Below are positions 36,812-45,023 of a stretch of DNA of 64,000 nucleotides, in pieces. Position numbers and translations under genes: made by a program. Position 1 is the stretch's first letter; every line of letters starts with the position of its first letter. The notes under the pieces were generated by a model. The model made no database searches, was not told the origin of the DNA, and saw only the letters and a program-made list of their open reading frames with translations. Source of the stretch: CAWATZ01 sp963784995 (GTDB lineage Bacteria > Planctomycetota > Planctomycetia > Gemmatales > Gemmataceae); NCBI GenBank assembly GCA_963784995.1, contig CAWATZ010000003.1, positions 2,046,001-2,110,000 of the forward strand, written 5' to 3'.

Positions 36812-38884
36812 ATGCAGCCAGACAAACGAGGCTCCCCGGAAGAGGCCCGCCTGGGAAGCGTGGAACACCAGTTTCAGTTGCTGCTGGAGGCGGCAACGGA
36901 TCAGACGCTCTTTTTGCTCGACAAGCAGGGATGCGTGGCCAGCTGGAACGCGAGCGCGGCCCGGCTCCTGGGCTTTGCCGAGCCCGAAATCCTTGGGCAG
37001 TCCTTTGCTCTGCTGTGTCCTCCCGAAGAGGCCGGCCCGTCCCAGACCCACAAGCCCGAAGCGCCAGCGCCGGGATCAGCGCAACCCGGCGCTGGCGCTT
37101 CGGGCTTGTGTGGCCCGGAGAGCCAGCGCCCGGGTTCGCCGCAGGAGCGGGACGCCCGGACGGACCGCTGGCTGATGCGCAAGGATGGTTCCCGGCTCTG
37201 GGTGAGCGAAACCACCACCGTCCTGAGAGACAGCACCGGGGTGTGCGGTTTCGCCAAGGTCATCCGGGACCGAACGGACCAGCGCCAGACTGAGGAAACG
37301 CTGCACCGCGAGCGCGAGTTCCTCCGGGCCGTGCTGGAAAGCATTCAGGAAGCCGTGGTTGCCTGCGACGCCGCGGGCAACCTGACCTTCGTCAACCACT
37401 TCACCCGCGAGCTGGAGGAGCCAGCCAGCCACAGTTCGACCCCCGCCGAGAGTTCCACGCCGGTTGTGGCACGGTCGGGAGACCGTGCCACAACCGCCGC
37501 GGACTGGACAAGGCACTTCACGCTGTATCACCCCGACAAGACGCCGCTGGCCGAGGACGAGTTCCCGCTGTTCCGGGCCCTGCGCGGGGAGCGCGTCCGT
37601 GACGTGGAGCTGGTGCTGGTTCCCGCGCACGGGCCGGCGCACGTGGTCCTGGCCAGCGGCCAGCCGCTGCTGGACGCCCAGGGGAACAAGCTGGGCGCCG
37701 TGCTCGCCCTGCACGACGTCACCCAGCGCCGCCGGCTGGAAAAGCAGTTCCAGCACGCTCAGAAGATGGAGGCCATCGGCCGGCTGGCCAGCGGCATCTC
37801 GCACGATTTCAACAACCATCTGACGATCATCAACGGCTACGGCGACATGCTCCTGCGCACCCTGCCGGCGGACAACCAAGCCCGGGAGCTGGTGGCCGAG
37901 ATGACCCAGGCCGGCAGTCGGGCCACCTTGCTGGTCCGCCAGCTGCTGGCCTTCAGCCGGCAACAAACCCTGTCCCCCGAGGTGCTGGACCTCAATGCCA
38001 TTCTCCTCGACCTGGAGAAGATGCTGCGCCGAGTCATCGGCGAGGACATCCAGCTGGCGACCAACCTGCAACCGACCCTGGGCTGGGTCAAGATCGATCC
38101 CGGCCACATCGAGCAGGTGGTGCTCAACCTGGTGAACAATGCGCGCGATGCCATGCCCCGCGGCGGCAAGCTCACCCTGGAAACGCGCAACGTCCGCCTC
38201 GACGAATCCTACTGCAGCCGGCATCCTCACGTCCGCCCGGGGCCCTACGTCCTGCTGGCGGTCAGCGACACTGGCAGCGGCATGACGGAGGACGTCAAGG
38301 CCCGACTCTTCGAGCCGTTTTTCACGACCAAGGAGAAGGGCAAGGGGAGCGGACTGGGGCTGGCGATGGCCTACGGCGTGGTCAAGCAGAGCAGTGGACA
38401 GATCGAGGTGTACAGCGAGCCGGGGCTGGGCAGCACGTTCAAGATCTACTTGCCGCGCGTCAAGGGCGCGATCCCGGGCGGCAAATCGTGGCACGGCCAT
38501 CCCCCGGCCCAGCACGGCACCGAAACCGTGCTGCTGGTCGAGGACGAGGACAGTGTGCTGTCGATGAGCCGGGTCGCGCTGCAGGAACACGGCTACTCGG
38601 TGCTGGAGGCGCGCAACGGCGTCGAGGCCCTGGCCGTCGCCCGGCAGCACAAGGGGCCGATCCACGTCCTGGTCTCCGACGTGGTCCTGCCCCAGCTGGC
38701 CGGCCCGCCGCTGGCCAAGCAGTTGCTGCCGCTGTTCCCGGAGATGAAGGTGCTGTTCATTTCCGGCTACCCCGACGAGGCCGTGGTTCGGCACGGCGTC
38801 TTGCGCGAGGAGGGGAACTTCCTGCAAAAGCCCTTCTCGCCCGTGGGACTGGCACACAAGGTCCGCGAGGTGCTTGACTCGTAG
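36812..38884 (+). CDS. Hybrid histidine kinase (PAS-PAS-HisKA-HATPase-receiver)
   Basis: A 690-residue soluble hybrid kinase with the same plan as 10517-12610. PAS domains occupy about residues 18-155 and 165-310; the HisKA box is LASGISHDFNNHL (His about 333); HATPase motifs are LNLVNNARDAMPRGG, DTGSGM and GSGLGLAMA; the receiver has VLLVEDED, phospho-acceptor VSDVVLPQLAG and LQKPF. Residues 80-100 (HKPEAPAPG...GASGLC) and about 217-228 are encoded by two inserted palindromes, one within the first PAS domain, which may alter sensing. Confidence 0.92.
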   Translation: MQPDKRGSPEEARLGSVEHQFQLLLEAATDQTLFLLDKQGCVASWNASAARLLGFAEPEILGQSFALLCPPEEAGPSQTHKPEAPAPGSAQPGAGASGLCGPESQRPGSPQERDARTDRWLMRKDGSRLWVSETTTVLRDSTGVCGFAKVIRDRTDQRQTEETLHREREFLRAVLESIQEAVVACDAAGNLTFVNHFTRELEEPASHSSTPAESSTPVVARSGDRATTAADWTRHFTLYHPDKTPLAEDEFPLFRALRGERVRDVELVLVPAHGPAHVVLASGQPLLDAQGNKLGAVLALHDVTQRRRLEKQFQHAQKMEAIGRLASGISHDFNNHLTIINGYGDMLLRTLPADNQARELVAEMTQAGSRATLLVRQLLAFSRQQTLSPEVLDLNAILLDLEKMLRRVIGEDIQLATNLQPTLGWVKIDPGHIEQVVLNLVNNARDAMPRGGKLTLETRNVRLDESYCSRHPHVRPGPYVLLAVSDTGSGMTEDVKARLFEPFFTTKEKGKGSGLGLAMAYGVVKQSSGQIEVYSEPGLGSTFKIYLPRVKGAIPGGKSWHGHPPAQHGTETVLLVEDEDSVLSMSRVALQEHGYSVLEARNGVEALAVARQHKGPIHVLVSDVVLPQLAGPPLAKQLLPLFPEMKVLFISGYPDEAVVRHGVLREEGNFLQKPFSPVGLAHKVREVLDS
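37049..37110. repeat. Palindrome of the GCCCGAAGCGC family inside the kinase gene
   Basis: 26-nt arms (37049-37074 and 37085-37110), perfectly complementary, with a 10-nt loop. The arm CACAAGCCCGAAGCGCCAGC is shared with 42091-42148 and closely related to 5879-5975 and 10396-10447. It is in frame. Confidence 0.95.
37461..37496. repeat. Second in-frame palindrome in the kinase gene
   Basis: 16-nt perfect arms (CGGTTGTGGCACGGTC and its complement) around GGGA. It encodes PVVARSGDRATTA between the second PAS core and the preceding helix. Confidence 0.9.
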
Positions 38885-38945
38885 CCTCCCGCGACTATGC
38901 TTTCTCTCCACCAGGGGGAGACGCCTACCGCCGTCGGAGGAAGCC

Positions 38946-40456
38946 GTGCTGTGGAAATCGAAGAATCCGGCCCAGGCCCTGAGCCTGGCTGCCCTTCTCC
39001 TGGTGCTTGCTCTTCTCTTCCTTCCCTGGCAAGGGCCCAGGCCATCCACCCAAACGCCTGGTTTCTTCCAGGTCCAGCAACGAGAGGGAACCTGGTCCTT
39101 CCTGTCTCCTCAAGGACAGCGTTTCTTCTCCATCGGCATCAACGTCGTCAATCCCGCGGACGAAGAAGGGCCGGGGCCCCGTTATCGCGGCCTGGAGCGG
39201 CACGGAGGCGACCTGGCCAGCTGGCAGGCCGACGCCAGGGCCCGACTGCGGCGCTGGCACGTGAACACCATTGGGGCCTGGAGTTCGCTGCGCGGAATGC
39301 CCTACGCTGTGGAGCTGTCCCTCAGTTACAGCTGGATCGACGTCTTCGGCGAGCCTTTCGAGCGCCTACGTCCGGAAGGCGGCGGCCGACATTGTCCGAA
39401 GGCCCGACGTGGGCGCTAGCTACGCTGTCCTGGATCGCGATCCGCTGCTGCTGGGCTACTTCACCGACAATGAACTGGCCTGGGGCTGGGGACATGGCTG
39501 GAGCGGAGGCAAGAACCAGCTTTCCCTGTTCGAGTATTACGCCTCGCTGGGTCCCGACGCCCCGGGCAAGCAGGCCTGGGTCTCTTACCTGGCGCAGTAC
39601 CTACCAGGGGGACTGGCGTGCGATGAGCAGGAGTTGGAACGTGGAGGTTCGGCAGGAGTCGGACCTGGCCCAAGTGAAGCGGATCGCTCCCCGGACTCCG
39701 GACTGTCACACCGAGGCCCGGCGTGTCGCGGATGGCTTCCTCAAGTGTATCGCTGAACGTTACTTCGCCGTCACCAGCCGGCTGATGCGCGAGCGGTTGC
39801 CCCACCACCTGAACCTTGGGACCCGGCTGACCTCCGGCTTCCCCGACGTGGTGGCCGAGGTGGCTGGCCGCCACGTGGACGTGCTCTCGATTAACCTGTA
39901 CACCCGCGACCTGGCTTACTTCCGCCGGGAGGTGGAACGGCTGCACAAGGTGACCGGCAAGCCGATCCTGGTCAGCGAATTCTCCTTCCCGGCCCGGCTG
40001 AACCGCAGCGGCAACAGCAACAAGGGCTATGAGCAGGCCGAGGTCGCTGACGATCCGGAGCGCGGCCGGCTTTACGCCCGCTGTCTGGAAATGCTGGGCG
40101 ATCTGCCGTTTGTCGTCGGCTGCCACTGGTTTCAGTATTACGACGAGCCCACCCAGGGCCGGAAGGACGGTGAGTGCAGCAACTTTGGCTTCCTCGACGT
40201 CCACGATCAGGTCTACGAGGGGCTGGCCGATGCGGCAGCCGAGGTCAACCACCGGGTCCGACAACGGCGCGAAGGGGACCCGGAGCGGACCATTCACCTG
40301 CCGGCAGGCTTGCCTCCCCGGTTGCCGGGCCGGCCGGGGCCCGTTCCCGGACCATCGTTGATCGGCGGATTGCCCGGAGGCGGAGGATCAATGCCGTTGC
40401 CGACGCCGTTGTTCCCCTTGGGGCGCCCATTGCCGGTAAACCCGCGCGGAGCGTAA
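38946..40456 (+). pseudogene. Clan GH-A glycosidase-like gene (agarase-type) broken by two frameshifts
   Basis: The gene can be followed through three frames. Frame one starts at GTG (38946) behind GGAGGAAG, has a membrane/signal segment (ALLLVLALLFLPW) and reads GQRFFSIGINVVNPADE. It slips near 39360 into a frame with AYVRKAAADIV and GYFTDNELAWGWGHGW, then near 39602 into a third with VLSINLYTRDLAYF and KPILVSEFSFPAR. NE in TDNEL and E in SEFSF fit the acid/base and nucleophile of clan GH-A. The last 160 bp run into the convergent gene at 40294 and may be read-through. Both slips look like single-base insertions. Confidence 0.72.
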
Positions 40457-40740
40457 ACGGGTTGCGGCACCAGGACGGGAACGTACTGGATCACCGTTCC
40501 ATACCCCGGGACCTGGACGTACTGCGGCACGAGGATCTGAACGAGTTGCTGGGCCGGCTGCATTGCTTGCTGGTTCTTGCCCTTGCCCTTGTTCGGAGGC
40601 TGGGCCGGCTGCATTGCTTGCTGGTTCTTGCCCTTGCTCTTGTTCGGAGGCTGGGCCGTTGCCACCAGAGGAAGGCCCAGGACCAAAAGGGCTGTCAGCG
40701 CAAGCCCCATCAAGGCTTGTACGCGTTTGCGGGTGTCCAT
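40294..40740 (-). CDS. Secreted low-complexity protein with 17-residue tandem repeat
   Basis: A 148-residue protein with signal peptide (ALMGLALTALLVLGLPLVATA). Two copies of QPPNKxKGKNQQAMQPA follow (residues about 31-64), then a VPQYVQVPGYGTVIQYVPV strand and a Gly/Pro-rich tail. RBS AAGGAG lies eight bases before the ATG. No family is recognised. Confidence 0.65.
   Translation of the reverse strand: MDTRKRVQALMGLALTALLVLGLPLVATAQPPNKSKGKNQQAMQPAQPPNKGKGKNQQAMQPAQQLVQILVPQYVQVPGYGTVIQYVPVLVPQPVYAPRGFTGNGRPKGNNGVGNGIDPPPPGNPPINDGPGTGPGRPGNRGGKPAGR
40549..40650. repeat. Two tandem 51-bp units inside the secreted protein gene
   Basis: Positions 40549-40599 and 40600-40650 are identical but for one base. 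Each encodes 17 residues, so unit number can change without breaking the frame. Confidence 0.93.
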
Positions 40741-41014
40741 CACCGTGCTCCTTGTCAGAGGACCCATTCCCAATCGCTGTCTCCCACACCGGTCTCGACT
40801 TCCCTCTCAGGCTAATGGATCGGCAGGCGAGTTGCAACACAATTGCGGTCCCCCGAGCAGCGCTTCTTTCGGGAAGCTCGGCTTGACACCAGTGGGCGGG
40901 AGCGTGATACACTGCCCGCCTTGTTCGATGACACTCTGGTTTCTTCCGAGGCGCACTCCTCCTGCGTGTGGGAGAACGACACCGGGTCGGGGAACGGATT
41001 CCGGGAGTTGATTG

Positions 41015-41968
41015 ATGTCCCTGCAAGAGGCATTGCGGAGCCCGGTGGTCCTTTTCTACGCAACCCTGGTCTACGGCCTGTTGCTGGCGGCGGGGCTGCT
41101 GCTCGGCTGGCTGCGCTGGGGACTTGGCAAGGACGTCGGTCACGCCTGGCAGTCCTATCGCGGCTGGTTGGTGCTGATTCCGCTCACCACGGTGGCGCTG
41201 GTGCTGGGCCGGGAGGCCACCATCGTCTTCTTCACCGTGGTCGCGCTCCTGGCTTTCCGCGAGTTCGCGCGGGCCACGCGACTGGAGCGCGATGGGTATC
41301 TCACGGGCGGCGTTTCTCTCGGCATCGTCGCCGTCGGCGTGGCCGCCCTCGTGCCGGCCCCGGGCAAGGGCGGGCCGGGCTGGTACGCAATGTTCATGGC
41401 CCTGCCGGTGTTCGTGATCGCCGGCATCCTGGTCATTCCCATCGTCCGCGATCGCGTCCAGGGGCAGCTGCAGGCGCTGGCGATGGCCATTGTCGGTTTC
41501 CTCTACTTCGGCTGGATGGGTGGCCACGTCGCTTTCCTGGCCAACGCGGAACAGGCCTATGCGTACCTCCTTTATCTGCTGTTCGCCGTCGAAGCCGGTG
41601 ACGTGGCCGCCTTCCTCGGCGGCAAGCTGTTCGGCCGGCATCCCCTCCGGGGCACAATCAGCCCGAAGAAGACCTGGGAGGGCGCACTGACCGGGCTTGT
41701 GGTGTCCCTGGTCCTGCCGTGGCTGCTGTGGTTCACCTTTCCGCACTGGTCCTGGCCGGACCTGCTGGTTGCCGGCCTGATTGTCGGCGTCGGCGGACAG
41801 GTGGGCGACCTGGTCCTCAGCGTCATCAAGCGCAACCTGGGGATCAAGGACATGGGGTCGGCCATCCCCGGCCACGGCGGCATTCTCGACCGCATCGACA
41901 GCCTGATCTACGTGGCGCCGCTGTTCTTCCACTACGTCGAGTATCGCCACGGCGTGACACCTGTGTGA
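41015..41968 (+). CDS. cdsA: Phosphatidate cytidylyltransferase (CdsA/YnbB-like)
   Basis: A 317-residue membrane protein with about eight hydrophobic segments. It makes CDP-diacylglycerol from phosphatidate and CTP. The C-terminal signature is clear: SPKKTWEGALTGLVVS, GQVGDLVLSVIKRNLGIKDMGSAIPGHGGILDRIDSL. It heads a gene run with an acyltransferase and homologues of YnbC and YnbD, so it may be the YnbB-type accessory enzyme rather than the main CdsA. The start follows GGGAG. Confidence 0.93.
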   Translation: MSLQEALRSPVVLFYATLVYGLLLAAGLLLGWLRWGLGKDVGHAWQSYRGWLVLIPLTTVALVLGREATIVFFTVVALLAFREFARATRLERDGYLTGGVSLGIVAVGVAALVPAPGKGGPGWYAMFMALPVFVIAGILVIPIVRDRVQGQLQALAMAIVGFLYFGWMGGHVAFLANAEQAYAYLLYLLFAVEAGDVAAFLGGKLFGRHPLRGTISPKKTWEGALTGLVVSLVLPWLLWFTFPHWSWPDLLVAGLIVGVGGQVGDLVLSVIKRNLGIKDMGSAIPGHGGILDRIDSLIYVAPLFFHYVEYRHGVTPV

Positions 41969-42019
41969 TGGTGGGGGCCTGGGAAAACGGAGACAAGCAA
42001 GGCCGACTGAGGACGCCCG

Positions 42020-42814
42020 ATGGAGCGGTGGCAAGACAATCCGGCGGTGGACCTGGAGCGAATGCGGACGCCCTGGCCGGTGGACGCACCCAAGCCCAAA
42101 GCGCCAGCGCCGGGACCAGCCACTCCCGGCGCTGGCGCTTCGGGCTTGTGGGGAGCCAGTCTGCGCTCGCTGGCGGCCGTGGTGCTGCGTTTCTGGCTGC
42201 GGGTCTATCACGGCCTGACCATCGTCGGCCGGCACAACCTGCCCGTGGACCGATCGTTCGTGCTGGTCGCCAACCACGCCAGCCACCTCGATACGCTGTG
42301 CCTGCTGGCGGCGCTGCCGCTGGGACGGTTGCACCGCGCCTTCCCGGCGGCCGCCCAGGACTATTTCTGCGTCAGTCCCCCGTGGGCCCTGCTGGCGAAA
42401 GTGCTGGTCAACGCCTTGCCGTTTGATCGGCACGCCGCTCCCTGGCACAGCTTGCGAGCGTGTGCCCGGCTGCTGGCTAATCCAGGCAACGTCCTGCTCC
42501 TCTTCCCCGAGGGCCAGCGCTCCCCGGCCGGCGACCTGGGCGAGTTCAAACCGGGAGTCGCCTTCCTGGCGGCGGGCCGCGACATTCCCGTGGTGCCGTG
42601 CCACCTTGCCGGCACTCACGCGGCGCTGCCCAAGGGGGCCTGGTGCCCTCGCCCGGCCAGTATCCGGCTGACCATCGGCACGCCGAGGGTCTACGCCCAC
42701 CTGCCGGCCAACAAGGAGTCACGCAAGCGAATCTGCCGGGAGCTGCGCGAGGCCGTGCTGCGGCTCGGACAGACCCAACAGAACACCCTTTTCCCCAAAC
42801 CGGAGGCCCAATGA
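42020..42814 (+). CDS. Lysophospholipid/1-acyl-glycerol-phosphate acyltransferase (PlsC-like)
   Basis: A 264-residue acyltransferase with NHASHLD (catalytic HX4D, about residue 90) and FPEGQRS (about 165), followed by FKPGVAFLA and IPVVPCHLAGT. It acylates glycerolipids at the membrane. Residues 24-43 (KPKAPAPGP...GASGLWG) come from a palindrome inserted before the first hydrophobic helix. The stop overlaps the next gene as ATGA. Confidence 0.9.
   Translation: MERWQDNPAVDLERMRTPWPVDAPKPKAPAPGPATPGAGASGLWGASLRSLAAVVLRFWLRVYHGLTIVGRHNLPVDRSFVLVANHASHLDTLCLLAALPLGRLHRAFPAAAQDYFCVSPPWALLAKVLVNALPFDRHAAPWHSLRACARLLANPGNVLLLFPEGQRSPAGDLGEFKPGVAFLAAGRDIPVVPCHLAGTHAALPKGAWCPRPASIRLTIGTPRVYAHLPANKESRKRICRELREAVLRLGQTQQNTLFPKPEAQ
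42091..42148. repeat. Palindrome of the GCCCGAAGCGC family inside the acyltransferase gene
   Basis: Arms 42091-42115 and 42124-42148, 25 nt with one mismatch, 8-nt loop. Nearly identical to the copy at 37049-37110 and in frame. Confidence 0.92.
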
Positions 42815-43251
42815 GTTACAGTGAGCTGATTCAGGCGTACTTCGAGCGCTCGACCGCCCTGCAATGGTACTGGACGGTCTACATCCTGGTGATTGGCGGC
42901 TTGCTCGGCTTCTCGGTGTTCCGGCAGCGGCCGGAAACCCTGACGGTCATCCTGGTCACCGTGCTGTATGGCTGCTTCGCCTACAAGAACCTGGGTGCCA
43001 TCGAGGCCACGTTGCAAGAGCGGCAGGCGATCCTGACCGCGATCAAGGGCGACACGACCTCAGGGCCGAAGGCGGAGGCGGTCTCGCGAATCCACAAGGA
43101 GCTGTATCCCGTTTTGACGGAGACCGCGGCGGACCCCCAGGGAACCCGCTATTTCCACGTATTCTGCGACGTGCTGACGGTCGCGGCCGTGTGGTTCAAG
43201 GAATGGATGCGAAGGAGCCAGGAAATGTTGCCCGCGAAGACCGCGGCATGA
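42811..43251 (+). CDS. Small membrane protein in the lipid locus
   Basis: A 146-residue protein with two or three hydrophobic segments (WYWTVYILVIGGLLGFSVF, TLTVILVTVLYGCFAY) and a soluble tail. It overlaps the acyltransferase by ATGA and the next gene's possible early start also overlaps its stop, so it belongs to the operon. I do not recognise a family. Confidence 0.75.
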   Translation: MSYSELIQAYFERSTALQWYWTVYILVIGGLLGFSVFRQRPETLTVILVTVLYGCFAYKNLGAIEATLQERQAILTAIKGDTTSGPKAEAVSRIHKELYPVLTETAADPQGTRYFHVFCDVLTVAAVWFKEWMRRSQEMLPAKTAA

Positions 43252-43265
43252 GGAGGAATGATCGC

Positions 43266-45023
43266 ATGCTGAACGTACTCGAACGCCCTCGGACTCGGGC
43301 CGCGTGCCGGCCCAGCGAACACCGTCTGACCCTGGCCGACGGCAGCGAGCTGTTTTATCGCAGTTGGCTGCCGGAGAGGCCGACCACGAAAGCGCTGCTC
43401 CTGTTCCATCGCGGCCACGAACACTCCGGCCGCTGGCAGGAAACCGTCGAGGCCCTGGGCCTGGAGGATGTCGCCGTGTTCGCCTGGGACCAGCGCGGCC
43501 ACGGCCAATCGCCGGGAGAGCGCGGCTCGGCGCCGGACCTGGCAACCGTGGTTCACGACGTCGAGGAGTGGGTCCGGCACCTCGGCGCCGCCCACGGCAT
43601 TGCCGTGCGTGATACAGTCGTCCTGGCGCACAGTCTCGGCGCGGTGATCGCGACCGCCTGGGTCCACGATTACGCACCGCCGATCCGCGGCCTGATCCTG
43701 GCCACGCCGGCCTTCCGCGTCAAACTGTACGTACCGTTCGCCGTCCCGCTGCTGCGGTTGCGGCAGCGTCTGTTCGGTCCAGGCTACGTCAAGAGCTTCG
43801 TGCAGCCCGGGATGCTGACTCACGACCGCGAGCAGGCGGAACAGTACAAACGCGACCCGCAGATCTTTCGGCAGATCGCAGTAAACATGCTGCTCGACCT
43901 GCACGACACCTCGACCCGCCTCCTCGCCGACGCGGGAGCCATCACGGCCCCGCTGCTGGTGCTCGCCGCCGGCCGAGACTGGGTGGTGCGGGAGTCGGCC
44001 CAGCGGCAATTCGTGGAGCGAGTGTCCTCGCCGGTCGCGCAATACGAAGTGCTGTCCGGTTTCTCGCATGCGCTCTTCCACGAGAAGGACCGTCAGGTGG
44101 TTGTTGAGAAGGTACGAAACTTCATCGCCGAACGCTTCGCGGCCCCACCTGCAACCCCGTCGCTGGCCGACGCCGACCGGCAGGGCTGCACCCACGACGA
44201 GTACCAGCGGCTGCGCGGGCCGGGTGGGTTGCACTTCACCGCGATGCGGTGGCTGATGAAGGGTCCGGGTCGGCTCAGCCGCGGCATCCGTCTTGGCTGG
44301 AAGCACGGTTTCGACTCCGGCATCATGCTCGATTACGTCTACGAGAACCGGGCACGGGGCTTGACGCCGCTGGGTCGGCTCATCGATCGCTTCTACCTTG
44401 ACGCCGTCGGCTGGCGCGGCATCCGCGTCCGGCGTATCCTGCTGGAGAAGCTGCTGCGCTGGACGCTGGAACAGACTCACGCCGCCGGGCGCCCAGTGCG
44501 ACTGCTCGACGTCGCCTCCGGGCCGGGCCGGTACGTCCTGGAGACGATCCATCGCCTACCCGGGATTCCGATTACCGCTGTCCTGCGCGACTGCAAGCAG
44601 GAAAACCTGGACGCCGCCGCACGGCTGCGCGACCAGCTCGGCCTCGCCAACGTGACGGTGATGCCCGGCGACGCTTTCGATCGCGCCTCGCTGGCCGCGG
44701 TCACACCTCGGCCAACGGTCGCCATTGTCTCCGGGCTGTATGAACTGTTTCCGGACAACGAACGGGTGCTGCGCTCGCTGCGCGGCCTGGCCGATGCGGT
44801 CGAACCGGGCGGGCACCTCCTGTACACCAACCAGCCCTGGCACCCCCAGGTCGAGTTCATTGCCCGCGTGCTGACCAACCGCGAAGGCCAACCCTGGATC
44901 ATGCGGCGCCGCACCCAGGCGGAGATGGACGAGCTGGTGCAGCTGGCCGGATTCGAGAAAGTAACCCAGGAGATCGATCCATGCGGGATCTTCACGGTGT
45001 CGGTGGCCCGTCGCCAGTCCTGA
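43266..45023 (+). CDS. Alpha/beta hydrolase fused to a SAM-dependent methyltransferase (YnbC-like)
   Basis: A 585-residue two-domain protein. The N-terminal half is a lysophospholipase/monoacylglycerol lipase-type hydrolase: FHRGHEHSGRW, WDQRGHGQSPG, nucleophile Ser in LAHSLGAVIA, Asp in LAAGRDWVV and His in GFSHALFHE. The C-terminal half is a class I methyltransferase with LLDVASGPGRYVLETIH as the SAM loop. E. coli YnbC has the same fusion and length. The substrate is probably a lipid. The ATG at 43266 follows AGGAGG; an in-frame ATG at 43248 overlapping the previous stop is an alternative. Confidence 0.9.
   Translation: MLNVLERPRTRAACRPSEHRLTLADGSELFYRSWLPERPTTKALLLFHRGHEHSGRWQETVEALGLEDVAVFAWDQRGHGQSPGERGSAPDLATVVHDVEEWVRHLGAAHGIAVRDTVVLAHSLGAVIATAWVHDYAPPIRGLILATPAFRVKLYVPFAVPLLRLRQRLFGPGYVKSFVQPGMLTHDREQAEQYKRDPQIFRQIAVNMLLDLHDTSTRLLADAGAITAPLLVLAAGRDWVVRESAQRQFVERVSSPVAQYEVLSGFSHALFHEKDRQVVVEKVRNFIAERFAAPPATPSLADADRQGCTHDEYQRLRGPGGLHFTAMRWLMKGPGRLSRGIRLGWKHGFDSGIMLDYVYENRARGLTPLGRLIDRFYLDAVGWRGIRVRRILLEKLLRWTLEQTHAAGRPVRLLDVASGPGRYVLETIHRLPGIPITAVLRDCKQENLDAAARLRDQLGLANVTVMPGDAFDRASLAAVTPRPTVAIVSGLYELFPDNERVLRSLRGLADAVEPGGHLLYTNQPWHPQVEFIARVLTNREGQPWIMRRRTQAEMDELVQLAGFEKVTQEIDPCGIFTVSVARRQS

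Noticed and set aside
37076..39049. Minus-strand 657-codon frame opposite the second kinase
   Set aside because: Shadow frame; the plus strand shows a complete kinase and receiver.
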